Shown here: positions 53,840 through 63,567 of the stretch, in pieces | Numbering within the stretch: position 1 is the first letter of the stretch | How the letters are laid out: each line of letters begins with the position of its first letter | Notes under the pieces: generated by a model | The model's database searches: none | The model's input: the letters and a program-made list of their open reading frames with translations, nothing else | Told to the model about the DNA's origin: nothing | Translations under genes and position numbers: made by a program | DNA from: Oscillospiraceae bacterium | Lineage (GTDB): Bacteria > Bacillota > Clostridia > Oscillospirales > CAG-272 | Assembly: GCA_015064745.1 (NCBI GenBank) | Contig: SVRR01000003.1 | Coordinates: 1-64,000 of the forward strand | Length of the DNA: 64,000 nt | Reading direction: 5' to 3'

Positions 53840-53870
53840 AACTGCTCCTTGATTGGCTTGTTTCCGTATT

Positions 53871-53899
53871 ATTTTACACTATTTCAGCACTTTCGTCAA
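53871..53899 (-). promoter_or_regulatory. Promoter of the ABC-F gene
   Basis: Minus strand TTGACG (53894-53899), a 17-base spacer and TAAAAT (53871-53876). It overlaps the 3' end of yabQ. Confidence 0.7.
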
Positions 53900-54416
53900 G
53901 TTGTTTGGGCTTTTTTCTCGGCAGATAACGAAAAAAGAACAAAATCAACCAAGCAGGGAAGCGAAGCGCCAGCCCCACAAGCGAGATCACGAAGGAAACG
54001 AGAAGAAAAAGCGGGCGCGCAAAAAAGCGCGCGACCGTCCGCTTGAAAAGCAAAAAGCCGCAAAGGACCAACGCAAGGGAGTAAAGGCGAAAGCTACCGC
54101 CATTTGCGGCATAGAGGAAGATCGTATAAAAAACGGAAAGCGAAATCCAGAAAAGCAGATCGTAGAGCAGAAATCCCACAAAATGAAGCGGAGCGATCTT
54201 CCCTTTCGTTTGTTTGATACTCTCTTGCCTTTTTTGTAAAACACGGCAAAGGGCGCATATACGCCACCGTCTTTCTTCGTCGCTCGGCAAGAGCCGCAGT
54301 GCCATAAAGAGAGCGCGCAGTCCCTCTGTAAAAAAAACGCAAAAAACGCCGAAGAAAAAAGAAAAAAGACAAAAGAGCAACGCGAGGGAGAGAGGGGTGC
54401 CCGTCAGCGCCCCCAA
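53874..54416 (-). CDS. yabQ: Spore cortex biosynthesis protein YabQ
   Basis: 180 aa. Four to five hydrophobic segments with an early GLRALFMALRLLP loop, as in YabQ, and a basic C-terminus. Identification rests mainly on synteny: hup-rqcP-yabP-yabQ is the standard order. A TTG start at 54416 overlaps yabP by 13 bases and has an AGGGGG site 9 bases upstream; no ATG or GTG start is available before the helices. YabQ is a membrane protein of the forespore boundary needed for cortex. The usual next gene, divIC, is not present. Confidence 0.75.
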   Translation of the reverse strand: MGALTGTPLSLALLFCLFSFFFGVFCVFFTEGLRALFMALRLLPSDEERRWRICALCRVLQKRQESIKQTKGKIAPLHFVGFLLYDLLFWISLSVFYTIFLYAANGGSFRLYSLALVLCGFLLFKRTVARFFARPLFLLVSFVISLVGLALRFPAWLILFFFRYLPRKKPKQLDESAEIV

Positions 54417-54682
54417 AGCGATAAGCCCCCTTTTGGCTTGCTCTTTTTATCATTGTAATAAAGTCCTGTGATCTCGCCGCATAAAGCGAGCGTTCCTTCT
54501 TCTAAAGAAAAGCTCGTAACACGCAAAGAACTACCCTCAAGCACAAGCTCACCGAGGGTAGTTCTGCAGACGACCTCTTCTTCGTCAAAGCGCAAAACGT
54601 CCTCCACGCCAAAGAGAGAAACCTTCTCCCTTCCCTGCATGATAAGCGTGCGCCCTTCATTCATTGACCGTTCCGTTTGCAT
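54404..54682 (-). CDS. yabP: Sporulation protein YabP
   Basis: 92 aa. The YabP/YqfC fold: VSLFGVEDVLRFDEEEVVCRTTLGEL, then LRVTSFSLEEGTLALCGEITGLYY. Expressed in the mother cell in Bacilli and needed for spore formation. Start at 54682 has an AGGCGG site. Sits between rqcP and yabQ. Confidence 0.88.
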   Translation of the reverse strand: MQTERSMNEGRTLIMQGREKVSLFGVEDVLRFDEEEVVCRTTLGELVLEGSSLRVTSFSLEEGTLALCGEITGLYYNDKKSKPKGGLSLWGR

Positions 54683-54734
54683 ATTTATACCGCCTTTATT
54701 TGATACGATACAAAATATGCGCTATGCTGCCTCT

Positions 54735-54983
54735 TTATGCCTGCGAGACGATCTCGTAGAGCTCCGCGGCCTCTTCCTTCTTTACGGTCTCCTTAACGGA
54801 ACGAACACGCACCGTGAGTGTTTTCGCGCCAAAGGAAACGGAGATCTCATCCCCTACCTTGACATCGTAGGACGCTTTAACGACGCGCCCGTTCACGGAA
54901 ACGTGAGAAGCGTCGCACGCATCATTGGCGACCGTGCGACGCTTGATAATTCTGGAAACCTTTAAAAACTTGTCAAGACGCAT
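54735..54983 (-). CDS. rqcP: S4-domain RNA-binding protein RqcP (YabO/RlbA)
   Basis: 82 aa. MRLDKFLKVSRIIKRRTVANDACD starts an S4 domain; VNGRVVKASYDVKVGDEI completes it. RqcP works in ribosome-associated quality control, helping add Ala tails to stalled chains. The ATG overlaps the hup stop by one base (TAATG). Confidence 0.93.
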   Translation of the reverse strand: MRLDKFLKVSRIIKRRTVANDACDASHVSVNGRVVKASYDVKVGDEISVSFGAKTLTVRVRSVKETVKKEEAAELYEIVSQA

Positions 54984-55258
54984 TAAGCGTTGATGGTATC
55001 CTTCAGTGCCTTGCTTGCGGAGAAGCCAACGCCCTTGGATGCGGGAATGGTGATCTTAGCGCCGGTTGCGGGATTGTGACCCTCTCTTGCGGCTCTTTCC
55101 TTCACCTCGAAGCTACCGAAGCCGATCAGCTGAACCTTGTCACCTGCTGCGAGAGCGGCAGTGATGGCGTCAAGCGCAGCGGTAACTGCGAGCTCGGCAT
55201 CCTTCTTCTTCAGATTTGCGGTTTTTGCTACGACATCGATAAGTTGAGTTTTGTTCAT
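54983..55258 (-). CDS. hup: HU family DNA-binding protein
   Basis: 91 aa. MNKTQLIDVVAKTANLKKKDAE, then GFGSFEVKERAAREGHNPATG with the DNA-intercalating Pro. A bacterial chromosome-bending protein. ATG at 55258 is chosen over an upstream ATG because AGGTGA lies 8 bases ahead. Promoter at 55299-55327. Confidence 0.97.
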   Translation of the reverse strand: MNKTQLIDVVAKTANLKKKDAELAVTAALDAITAALAAGDKVQLIGFGSFEVKERAAREGHNPATGAKITIPASKGVGFSASKALKDTINA

Positions 55259-55298
55259 GGGAATATCACCTTTCTGTTTTAATATTTTATCCATTTAC

Positions 55299-55327
55299 AT
55301 TGTAGCACGATTTGCACAAATAATCAA
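55299..55327 (-). promoter_or_regulatory. Promoter of hup-rqcP-yabP-yabQ
   Basis: Minus strand TTGATT (55322-55327), a 17-base spacer and TACAAT (55299-55304). The 90 bases upstream, to the spoVB stop, are strongly A/T-tract rich and hold no gene. Confidence 0.75.
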
Positions 55328-55415
55328 GAGGTTTTTTAAAAAAAATAGTCTTTTTTTACAATTTTTTTGAAAAATTTCCGTAGATTTCCGCCGTTTTTTC
55401 CCTTTTCGTGAATTT

Positions 55416-57047
55416 TTAGAGTTTTTGTTCATAGTTTTCGCCCTTTTTATCTCTCTTTTTTAACCATCTTGCGAGAAAAGGAAGAAGAGAAAGCTCCTCC
55501 TCGTTCACGGCACGCAAAAGAAAAACAAAAGAAAAATACACAAGAACTGCCAAGGTGAGAGCAAGAAAAAGCGCGGCGTCCGCACCAACGCGTGTTAGAA
55601 GCCCTCGATGCGTAAAATAAGCAACCCCTGCGGTAAAAAAGGAACAAACGAAGGGGCGAAGAACCGTGTCAAAAAAGCCCACCCTGATAGAAGCCGTACG
55701 GAAAAGAAAAATAAGATTCAGAAGCGTCGCGACGAAAATAAAGCAAAGAGTGGAAAGCGGTACACCTACCGTACCGAACCCCGATACCAACGGCTTCACG
55801 CTCAAAAGCTTTACGGCAATACCGACCGTGAGCGAGAGAATGGGAAGACGCTCCCGCTTAAACGCCTGCAAGGCAGCGGAGCTTACCGTGAGGAGGGCGG
55901 TAAAAAGGACGCAAAAGGCAAGCACCGAAAGAGAGGGACCAACGTTGACCGCCATCTCTTCATCCGTGCGGAACACGAACGAGAGAATGGGCTTTGCAAG
56001 AGCGGAAAGCCCAAGTGCCGCAGGGAGAGAAAGAAGCACCGAGAGTTTGAGCGCGCGCCGCGTGACGAGCCTTGCTCTTTGCACCATTCCCGATGCCAAA
56101 GCCCCGCTAATACAGGGGATAAGGGCGGTAGAGATCGGCATAATGAGTACAAGCGGGAGATTATACAGCGTAAGCGCTCCTGTGGAATAATCGGAATAAA
56201 GAGACTTGGCGAGCTGCGCGTCGCCAAAATATTCTTCAAGCAAAGGACGCATCATTCTTGCATCAATAAAGCTTGACATGCTCATCAGAGCAGAAGAAAG
56301 GGTAATCGGAAGGGCAAGGACGAAAACCGCCCGAAGAGCGGCACAGCTTCGAAGGGTGTCCTTCTCTTTCGTGAGGGAGGCAAGCAGTCCCCTTCCCTCT
56401 CTTTGATACCGAACGGCAAGGAAAAGAGTGCCGAGCATAATGCCGAGGGTGATGCCGAATACAGCAAGCGCTGCCGCGCTCGAAACGCTTTTTCCAAGCA
56501 TATGGACGGCAAAATAAGCAAGCGCCACCCCAAAAACTGTCTTGCCAAGTGCCTCTAACAGCTCGGATACAGCCGTGGGCACAAGAAGCGAAAACCCCTG
56601 AAAAAAGCCGCGCAAAACACTTGTAGCCGCAGTAAAAAAAAGGGCGGGTGCAATGGCGAGCGTACAGAGATAGCCCGCGCCGTCCTCATCCAAGGCGGCG
56701 AGAGGCTTTGCTAAGAGAAAAAGAGCGAGGGAAAGAAAAAATCCTACACCGAGGAGTAAAAGAAGGGTGGTATCAAAAAGCTTCTTGATGCGCGCACCGT
56801 CTTTTACGGCACGCGCGCGCGAAACGGAAAGAGATAAAGCCCCCGGAATTCCTGCCGCCATCGCCGTATAGAGAACGGCAAACAAAGCGCTCGCCGCGTT
56901 GACGCTTGCCATTTCATCGCCAAGCAACGCGTTTAAGGGAACCTTGTAGGCGAAGCCGAGCACCTTAACAAAAAGGTTGGCAACCGTTAAAAATACAACA
57001 CCCGTTTTCAAGGAAGCCTGCATGGGGCTCTCTTTCATCTTTTGCAT
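55416..57047 (-). CDS. spoVB: SpoVB-like lipid flippase (MATE/MVF superfamily)
   Basis: 543 aa, about 14 transmembrane helices. The opening GVVFLTVANLFVKVLGFAYKVPLNALLG and the region PLVLIMPISTALIPCIS are typical of SpoVB/YkvU flippases that move peptidoglycan or polysaccharide lipid precursors. Placed before hup, as yabM/spoVB is in Bacilli, but mazG is absent. ATG at 57047 follows AGAGG; other Met codons nearby are possible. Confidence 0.85.
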   Translation of the reverse strand: MQKMKESPMQASLKTGVVFLTVANLFVKVLGFAYKVPLNALLGDEMASVNAASALFAVLYTAMAAGIPGALSLSVSRARAVKDGARIKKLFDTTLLLLLGVGFFLSLALFLLAKPLAALDEDGAGYLCTLAIAPALFFTAATSVLRGFFQGFSLLVPTAVSELLEALGKTVFGVALAYFAVHMLGKSVSSAAALAVFGITLGIMLGTLFLAVRYQREGRGLLASLTKEKDTLRSCAALRAVFVLALPITLSSALMSMSSFIDARMMRPLLEEYFGDAQLAKSLYSDYSTGALTLYNLPLVLIMPISTALIPCISGALASGMVQRARLVTRRALKLSVLLSLPAALGLSALAKPILSFVFRTDEEMAVNVGPSLSVLAFCVLFTALLTVSSAALQAFKRERLPILSLTVGIAVKLLSVKPLVSGFGTVGVPLSTLCFIFVATLLNLIFLFRTASIRVGFFDTVLRPFVCSFFTAGVAYFTHRGLLTRVGADAALFLALTLAVLVYFSFVFLLRAVNEEELSLLPFLARWLKKRDKKGENYEQKL

Positions 57048-57122
57048 ATGCGTCCTCTTTTCCAAAAGAAAAGGCAAAGGGAGGGATGCCCTTTGCCGTG
57101 TCTTTGTCTTTTACCACAAACA

Positions 57123-58628
57123 TCACAGTGCGTCGAAAAAAGAAACAACGCGTTCACGCAAGGAGAGCTTTTCTCCCTCGCCCGACATGTTTTTCTCGGC
57201 GTCCCGTAGATATTCATATGGATATTTAGGATTAAATATGCGTAAGATCTCGCGTTTTCCCCCTGCCGTCTCACGGACGAGCTTTGTAACGGCACCCGCG
57301 CCAACCGCGAAGATGCTGTGCAGCTCCTCCATCATGAAAACGTTGTAATAGCCCTCGTGCCCTTCCTTGGCGTAACCGACATTCTCCTGATTTCCCACCG
57401 TGTTTTTTTGGCGGTACATATAATAAGGACGATAACCGAACGCCTTTGTACGAAGCTGAGAGTATTCTACGCTTTTCGCAACATCGCCGCCCGTGATGGA
57501 GTAATAGTTTTCCTCCTCGTTTAAAATGTTTGCCGCCTTTTTGACAGTAAAGGTGTGGACGGTGAGATTGGTTGCACCCAAAGGCAGGATGCGGTCGATG
57601 GTAGAGGAAAAGCCGTGGAAGTTGTCTCCCGGCAGTCCTGCGATAAGATCAATATTAATATCGCGAATCCCGGACGCTTGGGCAATATCGTACGCGCGGA
57701 AGAAATCGTCCACCGTATGCCGTCTTCCAATGATACGGAGTACGTTTTCCTCAAGCGTTTGGGGATTTACGCTGATACGGCTGACCCCCATTTCCTTTGC
57801 AACACGAAGCTTCTCCGCCGTAATGGTGTCAGGACGCCCTGCTTCAAGCGTAAACTCAAAGAGAGTTTCGGGGTCAACAAAGCGGCGAATATGCGACAAA
57901 AGCGCGGTAAGCTGTGTTTCCGAGAGGACAGTAGGCGTACCGCCGCCGATATAGACGGTCGCTACGCGAAGCCCACGCTCGTGAATGATAGAAAAGGTGT
58001 TTTCTATGTCGATATAGAGACGCAAAAGGTAGTCGTCAAGAAGGGTGAGCATCTTTTTCGTTGCCGCCGAAACAAAGGAGCAATAAGCGCAGCGCGAGGG
58101 ACAAAAGGGGATAGAGATATAGACGCTGCAAAGCCCCTCCGGAAGCTTTTTGACGAGACGGTTCTCCGCCGCCGCAACCGAAACGGCAAGTGCCGCCTTT
58201 TTGGGGTTCAAGAAATACTCGTCTCGCAAAATGCGCTTGGTCTTATTCATATCGGCGCCGCTTTGAAGGATCTCGTTTGCTACCTTTGCGGGACGCACGC
58301 CCGTTAATATCCCCCAAGCGTTCGTATAACCGAGAAGGGCTTTCCCCGCGCTGAAAATGGCACGTCCCAAGGCAATCTTTTCAAGCCTTCCCCGATCGGT
58401 GATGTCTGCCGTGGGGGTTGCTTCTCCGTACGCTTCAACGAATTTCGCGCCAAGCTTCATAGACGCATAGCCTATCGTTTTCTCCCCCTCCGACGAAAGA
58501 CGCACGAAAATTTCGGGCGTATCGGGCGAGGGAGTCACATTCTCCGAAAAACGGGAGCCGGGAAAAAAGATCATACACAAGGTCTGCACGTAATATTTAT
58601 TGGCAGTACCTTCTACACGTAAAATCAT
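57123..58628 (-). CDS. hemZ: Coproporphyrinogen dehydrogenase HemZ-like radical SAM protein
   Basis: 501 aa. An N-terminal domain of about 160 residues precedes VYISIPFCPSRCAYCSFVS with the CxxxCxxC cluster motif near residue 175. YIGGGTPTVLSETQL, LEAGRPDTI and INIDLIAGLPGD follow, as in HemN/HemZ enzymes. HemZ proteins lack proven activity in some species, so haem synthesis is inferred from family. It overlaps dtd by 4 bases. Confidence 0.88.
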   Translation of the reverse strand: MILRVEGTANKYYVQTLCMIFFPGSRFSENVTPSPDTPEIFVRLSSEGEKTIGYASMKLGAKFVEAYGEATPTADITDRGRLEKIALGRAIFSAGKALLGYTNAWGILTGVRPAKVANEILQSGADMNKTKRILRDEYFLNPKKAALAVSVAAAENRLVKKLPEGLCSVYISIPFCPSRCAYCSFVSAATKKMLTLLDDYLLRLYIDIENTFSIIHERGLRVATVYIGGGTPTVLSETQLTALLSHIRRFVDPETLFEFTLEAGRPDTITAEKLRVAKEMGVSRISVNPQTLEENVLRIIGRRHTVDDFFRAYDIAQASGIRDINIDLIAGLPGDNFHGFSSTIDRILPLGATNLTVHTFTVKKAANILNEEENYYSITGGDVAKSVEYSQLRTKAFGYRPYYMYRQKNTVGNQENVGYAKEGHEGYYNVFMMEELHSIFAVGAGAVTKLVRETAGGKREILRIFNPKYPYEYLRDAEKNMSGEGEKLSLRERVVSFFDAL

Positions 58629-59089
58629 ACAGATTTCCTCTTTTTGAGTTTTTCGGAATCCATAACCACCGTAACAGGACCGTCCGCTACCATATCAATG
58701 GACATATCCGCACCGAAAACACCCGTAGCCACGTGGCAAACTCGCTCACGCATAAAAGCAACAAAGTGCTCATAAAGCGGCTGTGCGACCGAAGGATGCG
58801 CCGACGCCATAAAATCGGGGCGGTTGCCGTGAGAATAGTTTGCTCCAAGGGTGAAGTTGGAAACAATGAGCACCTCACCGCTGATATCACCGAGAGAAAG
58901 ATTCATTTTTCCGTTTTCATCCGAAAAAATGCGAAACTTGGAAATTTTCTCGGCAAGCAGGCGTGCCTCCTCTTCTCCGTCGCCGTCAAGGACACCGAGA
59001 AGAATGACAAAGCCCTTTCCGCACGCACCCGTCGGAACGCCGTCCGCCGTAACGGCGGCGCGTGTGACACGCTGTAAAACTGCAATCAT
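58625..59089 (-). CDS. dtd: D-aminoacyl-tRNA deacylase
   Basis: 154 aa. MIAVLQRVTRAAVTADG at the start, VSNFTLGANYSHGNRPDF near residue 76 in place of the usual SQFTL, and MVADGPVTVVMDSE near 134 in place of NGPVT. It removes D-amino acids from tRNA. The Gln-to-Asn change in the first motif is mild. Sits between relA and hemZ, an order common in Firmicutes. Confidence 0.92.
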   Translation of the reverse strand: MIAVLQRVTRAAVTADGVPTGACGKGFVILLGVLDGDGEEEARLLAEKISKFRIFSDENGKMNLSLGDISGEVLIVSNFTLGANYSHGNRPDFMASAHPSVAQPLYEHFVAFMRERVCHVATGVFGADMSIDMVADGPVTVVMDSEKLKKRKSV

Positions 59090-59101
59090 AGTAAAAATCC
59101 T

Positions 59102-61333
59102 TTAATTTCTCGTAATGTTAAGCACCGTGGGAATTGCTTTGAGGCGCGAGACGATCGCATGGCAATGCTCGGTATCCTTGCATCCGACGGTGATATGAAT
59201 GGTCGCCCGAGAATCCTTCGGCGGCGCTACGTTGATGGTGAGCACGGGGATCTTCATCTCGGCAAGCGCCACGGAAACCTCCGCAAGCACGCCGATCTTA
59301 TCTTCTGTCAAAATAGACAACGACGCTTCGTACATTGTAGAAGAAGCACCGCTCTCCTTGGTCTCCCAATGCGCACCGAGCCAACGGTCCGCCTGTCCGG
59401 GATCGGAAACGCCGGCGACGGCATTGGGGCAGTCTCTCTTATGCACAGAGACGCCAAACCCGCGCGTGACGAAGCCGATGATAGCGTCTCCCGGCAAGGG
59501 GGCGCAGCAGCGCGCGAATTTCACAAGGCATCCCTCGGCACCGTCCACAACGACACCGCCGTTTTGCTTTTTTTGCGCACGGTTTTTGCTCTTCTCCTGT
59601 AAGCTGGCAAGCGCGGCTTCATCTGCCGAAACGGCGGGGGTCTCCGACGCCTGCTGCATCTTTAAGAAGCGCGTGCTTTCCTCTTTGAGGCGCACCGCGA
59701 TGCGAGAAAGAGAAATACCGCCGTAGCCTACCGTATCAAAGAGATCGTCAAGGCTTCCGATCCCCACGCGCTCTGCCGTTGCCTCAAAAATTTTTTCGGT
59801 CTCGGAAGCGGTAAAGGCATGACCAAGCCGCCTGAGCTCCTTCTCCATCATATCTCTGCCGAAAACGATATTTTCGGGGCGCTTCTCGCGCTTGAACCAC
59901 TGACGGATCTTGCCGCGCGCCTCGCTCGTAGTAACGATGTTCAGCCAATCACGGCTGGGTCCCTGGTTGTTGCGGGTGAGTATCTCTACCACATCTCCCG
60001 TCTGGGGAACGCGGTCTATAGGGACAATAACACCGTTGATCTTGGCGCCCACCATGCGATTGCCTACCGCCGTATGGATGGTATAAGCAAAGTCGATGAC
60101 GGTTGCTCCCTGGGGCAAGGAAATGACGTCACCCTTAGGGGTGAAGACGAAGATCTCCTCGCGGAAAAGCGTCTTTTTGAAGGAATGGATATACTCATCG
60201 GGGTCGCGTGTGTCCTCGTCCGCTTCAATGAGAGAGGCGATCCAAGCGAGCTGCTTATCGACCCTCTCGTCGGGTGCTTCTCCCGTCTTGTAGCGCCAAT
60301 GCGCCGCGATACCGAATTCCGCCGTCTCATGCATCTCATGGGTGCGGATCTGCACCTCAAAGGGAATGCCGTCTCGACTCATGACCGTCGTGTGAAGCGA
60401 CTGGTACATGTTGGGCTTGGGCATGGAAATATAATCTTTAAAGCGTCCGGGCACAGAGGTAAACATCTCGTGCACGAGACCGAGCACTGTATAACACTCC
60501 TCCACGGTATCCACGATGACACGCAAGGCATAAAAATCGTAGATCTCCTCAAAGGGCTTCCCTTGCTCATAGATCTTGCGATAGAGGCTGTATACCGATT
60601 TGATACGGTCCTCCACCTCGTAAGAGATACCGTAAGCGGTGATACGCTCCTCGATCCTGCCCTTCGCCGAAGCCAACAGCTCGCGGCTTGTGCCAAAGCG
60701 CCTGTCGACCGCCTCCATGACCTCACGATAGCCGATAGGGTCGAGGTAAAGAAGCGCAAGATTTTCAAGCTCAAGCTTGATCCGTTGCATACCGAGTCTG
60801 TGCGCAAGCGGCGCGTAGACATACATGGTTTCAAGCGCGATCTCTCTTTGGCGGTCGCTGTTCTTTTTGCCGCCGAGCGTACGCATGTTGTGAAGTCTGT
60901 CACACAGCTTTACGATAATGACGCGGATATCCTTGGAGATGGCAAGCATCATCTTGCGGATGTTTTCGATCTGCGCCTCCTCACGGTTTTCAACGGCGAC
61001 GGTAACGATCTTGGTTACTCCCTCCACAATGGCGGCAACGTCCGCGCCAAAGCGCTCAGAAATCATAGAGACGGTGATTCCCTCACAGTCCTCAACCGTG
61101 TCATGAAGCAAGGCGGCACAAACGGTATCTGTGTCCAGTCCTAGTCCTGCAACGCTTTCCGCAACGGCAATCGGATGAGAAATATACGGCTCTCCGCTTT
61201 GTCTTTTCTGCCCCTCATGGGCACGGTAGGCGAGCGTATACGCAGCCTCTATCTTCGGCATATCGTATCGCTCTGTATTTTTGTGCAGGGTGTTTAGCAA
61301 GCCCCGCGCAAGCAAGAGCATCTCTTCTGTCAT
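59102..61333 (-). CDS. relA: RelA/SpoT bifunctional (p)ppGpp synthetase/hydrolase
   Basis: 743 aa. HD hydrolase domain (SHPIAVAESVAG with AALLHDTVEDC) at about 45-150, synthetase domain (YDFYALRVIVDT, MPKPNMYQSLHTTV) at about 235-350, TGS at about 400-460 (VFTPKGDVISLPQGATVIDF) and a C-terminal ACT domain. Both catalytic centres look intact, so it can make and break (p)ppGpp. Located between recJ (14 bases upstream) and dtd, as in many Firmicutes. Confidence 0.96.
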   Translation of the reverse strand: MTEEMLLLARGLLNTLHKNTERYDMPKIEAAYTLAYRAHEGQKRQSGEPYISHPIAVAESVAGLGLDTDTVCAALLHDTVEDCEGITVSMISERFGADVAAIVEGVTKIVTVAVENREEAQIENIRKMMLAISKDIRVIIVKLCDRLHNMRTLGGKKNSDRQREIALETMYVYAPLAHRLGMQRIKLELENLALLYLDPIGYREVMEAVDRRFGTSRELLASAKGRIEERITAYGISYEVEDRIKSVYSLYRKIYEQGKPFEEIYDFYALRVIVDTVEECYTVLGLVHEMFTSVPGRFKDYISMPKPNMYQSLHTTVMSRDGIPFEVQIRTHEMHETAEFGIAAHWRYKTGEAPDERVDKQLAWIASLIEADEDTRDPDEYIHSFKKTLFREEIFVFTPKGDVISLPQGATVIDFAYTIHTAVGNRMVGAKINGVIVPIDRVPQTGDVVEILTRNNQGPSRDWLNIVTTSEARGKIRQWFKREKRPENIVFGRDMMEKELRRLGHAFTASETEKIFEATAERVGIGSLDDLFDTVGYGGISLSRIAVRLKEESTRFLKMQQASETPAVSADEAALASLQEKSKNRAQKKQNGGVVVDGAEGCLVKFARCCAPLPGDAIIGFVTRGFGVSVHKRDCPNAVAGVSDPGQADRWLGAHWETKESGASSTMYEASLSILTEDKIGVLAEVSVALAEMKIPVLTINVAPPKDSRATIHITVGCKDTEHCHAIVSRLKAIPTVLNITRN

Positions 61334-61346
61334 GGCGCCTCCCTTC

Positions 61347-63518
61347 TCAATATCTGCGTTCTCTTAATCGAAGCTGCTTTAAGATATTGGATTTTTCCAA
61401 ATCTGTCTTTCCTGTATTGAATCTAAGGTGGAATCGATATGTTTCTTTTTCGGTTTCCTCAATGCCTAGAATGTTCATTTCACGGAAAATGCTGAAAATG
61501 AATTTGAGCTTGATAAGCCCAATATCGCACCCTGCGGCACAAAGCTGCGCGTGCATACTACGGGTGCTGAAGGTATCCGTACCACCGCGCACGAGTCTGC
61601 GGATAACGGTATATACCGCCGCAAAATCTTCTCGGTCGGGAACGACGTGCTCTTCTGTGCGGAAGGCTTCCCCGCCGGCAATCTCTTGGAATCGTTTTTC
61701 CTCACGCTCCGCCGCAAGGCGTTCACGCTCGGCAGGACGCAGATCCCGCACCGTCAGCTGCACCGTACGCTTCCCTGCCCACTCGTTGATGTCCAAGGAA
61801 AACAAAAGATCGATTTTCTCACCGGGATAAATGTCAAGCTTTTCGGTTTCATGCGAAAAATACATAGCGGTGACGTGCTTGTCGCCGTCCCGCAAAACGA
61901 GCCGCGTATGCTTGCCGCCACCCACGGGAACGATCTCCTCCACCGTCGCGGAGAAAAGGGCAAAAACGGGAAGCGGATTTTCGGTGCCATACGGTTCGAG
62001 ATAGCGGCGCAGCTCCGCGGCAAGACTCATGTCAAGCTCCTCGGCGGAGAGGACAAGATCCGCTTCTACGGTGGGGACAAGTGCCTCGTCCGAAAGATGC
62101 GTGCGCGCGTACTCGTTGATACGGGCGCGAAAAACGGGAAGCGACTCTCTCGCCACGCTGAGCCCGGCGGCAAGCTCGTGTCCGCCGTATTTTAAAAGCG
62201 TATCGGAGCACGCTTGAAGCGCCGCCGCGAGATTCATCCCTTTAATACTTCTGCCCGAGCCCTTGCCAACGTCTCCGCTTCCCTCAAAGGATACGAGAAT
62301 GGAAGGAAGCCCGTAGCGCTCGGTGACGCGAGAGGAGACGATTCCTATCACGCCGTGATGCCAGCTGTCATCATCAAGCACGATAACGGGGTCATGGACA
62401 AAATCATGCTCCCTTTCTATTCTTTCAAAGGCGGCGGCGGTGATGCGATTTTCCTCCACCTGTCTTTCGCGGTTTACTTCACAAAGCTCTTCGGCAATGC
62501 TCTTCGCGCGTTCCGGATCCGAGGTCAGAAACAGCTCAACGGCAATACCCGCGGAGCGAATGCGCCCTGCGGCGTTGAGACGCGGGGCGAGTGTATATCC
62601 GATATAGCCCGTGGTGATCTTCGGCTCGCTCTTGTAGCGGCTCTTCGCCTGCTCCGTCTGCCCCGTCACGGCACTTATTAAGGCGGAAATTCCTACGCGA
62701 CGTGCCTTTTCCATGCGTCCGAGTCCATAGGAAACGATCAAACGATTTTCTTCCTTGATCGGCATAACATCAGCGATCGTACCGATCGCCACAAGATCGG
62801 CATATTCCTGACACATTCTTGCCACGCATTCGCGGCGAGAGTCGCCCGTATAGCGCTCCTCAAAGGCACAGATCAGCTTAAAAACAACGCCCACGCCCGC
62901 AAGCTCCTTGAAGGGATAAGGGCAATCGGGGCGGTGCGGATTCACGACAGCAACGGCGGGCGGGAGAGCGGTACGGCATTCATGGTGGTCGGTAACGACG
63001 GTATCAATGCCAAGCGTTTGCGCGTATGCAACCTCTTCTGCGGCAGTAATACCCGTATCGACCGTGATGATAAGATCGGTGCCCAGGGTGGAGAGCTTAT
63101 CGATAGCACCGACGGACACGCCGTAGCCCTCACCCACACGGTTAGGGATATAGTAATCCACGCGCGCTCCCTTTGCCTTTAAATAAAGGTACAGAGTGGA
63201 TACTGCGGTCACGCCGTCGACATCGTAATCACCGTAAATGACGATACGCTCGTTTTTGTCAAGCGCTTCTCTGATACGGTCTATCGCCTTGTCGATATCC
63301 GCAAGCATAAACGGATCGCATAAAAGCTCGCTCTCCATACGGATAAAGCGGCGTGCCGCATCGGGCGTATGATATCCGCGGCTGTAAAGAAGCTTCGCTA
63401 AAACAGGGCTGATACCGAGCGCCTCTCTTATCGCTTTTATCGCATTCTCCGCTGTTTGGGAGATTTCTTCGATTTTTAACACCCAGCGCTTGGCAGTGTG
63501 TTCATTCGGTTTATTCAT
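61347..63518 (-). CDS. recJ: Single-stranded DNA exonuclease RecJ
   Basis: 723 aa. DHH phosphoesterase motifs IYGDYDVDGVTAVSTL near residue 95 and VTDHHECRTALPPA near 175, the DHHA1 motif GGHELAAGLSV near 455 and an OB-like domain. About 150 residues after the OB domain match the longer Firmicutes form. It digests ssDNA 5' to 3' in repair. Confidence 0.95.
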   Translation of the reverse strand: MNKPNEHTAKRWVLKIEEISQTAENAIKAIREALGISPVLAKLLYSRGYHTPDAARRFIRMESELLCDPFMLADIDKAIDRIREALDKNERIVIYGDYDVDGVTAVSTLYLYLKAKGARVDYYIPNRVGEGYGVSVGAIDKLSTLGTDLIITVDTGITAAEEVAYAQTLGIDTVVTDHHECRTALPPAVAVVNPHRPDCPYPFKELAGVGVVFKLICAFEERYTGDSRRECVARMCQEYADLVAIGTIADVMPIKEENRLIVSYGLGRMEKARRVGISALISAVTGQTEQAKSRYKSEPKITTGYIGYTLAPRLNAAGRIRSAGIAVELFLTSDPERAKSIAEELCEVNRERQVEENRITAAAFERIEREHDFVHDPVIVLDDDSWHHGVIGIVSSRVTERYGLPSILVSFEGSGDVGKGSGRSIKGMNLAAALQACSDTLLKYGGHELAAGLSVARESLPVFRARINEYARTHLSDEALVPTVEADLVLSAEELDMSLAAELRRYLEPYGTENPLPVFALFSATVEEIVPVGGGKHTRLVLRDGDKHVTAMYFSHETEKLDIYPGEKIDLLFSLDINEWAGKRTVQLTVRDLRPAERERLAAEREEKRFQEIAGGEAFRTEEHVVPDREDFAAVYTVIRRLVRGGTDTFSTRSMHAQLCAAGCDIGLIKLKFIFSIFREMNILGIEETEKETYRFHLRFNTGKTDLEKSNILKQLRLRERRY

Positions 63519-63567
63519 GTAATATTCCTTCCTGCACCATATGGCGCATTGGCGAACATGGTGAAAT

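Noticed and set aside
59819..61144. Long plus-strand open frame opposite relA
   Set aside because: relA has all expected domains on the minus strand; the antisense frame has no recognisable domain or ribosome site.
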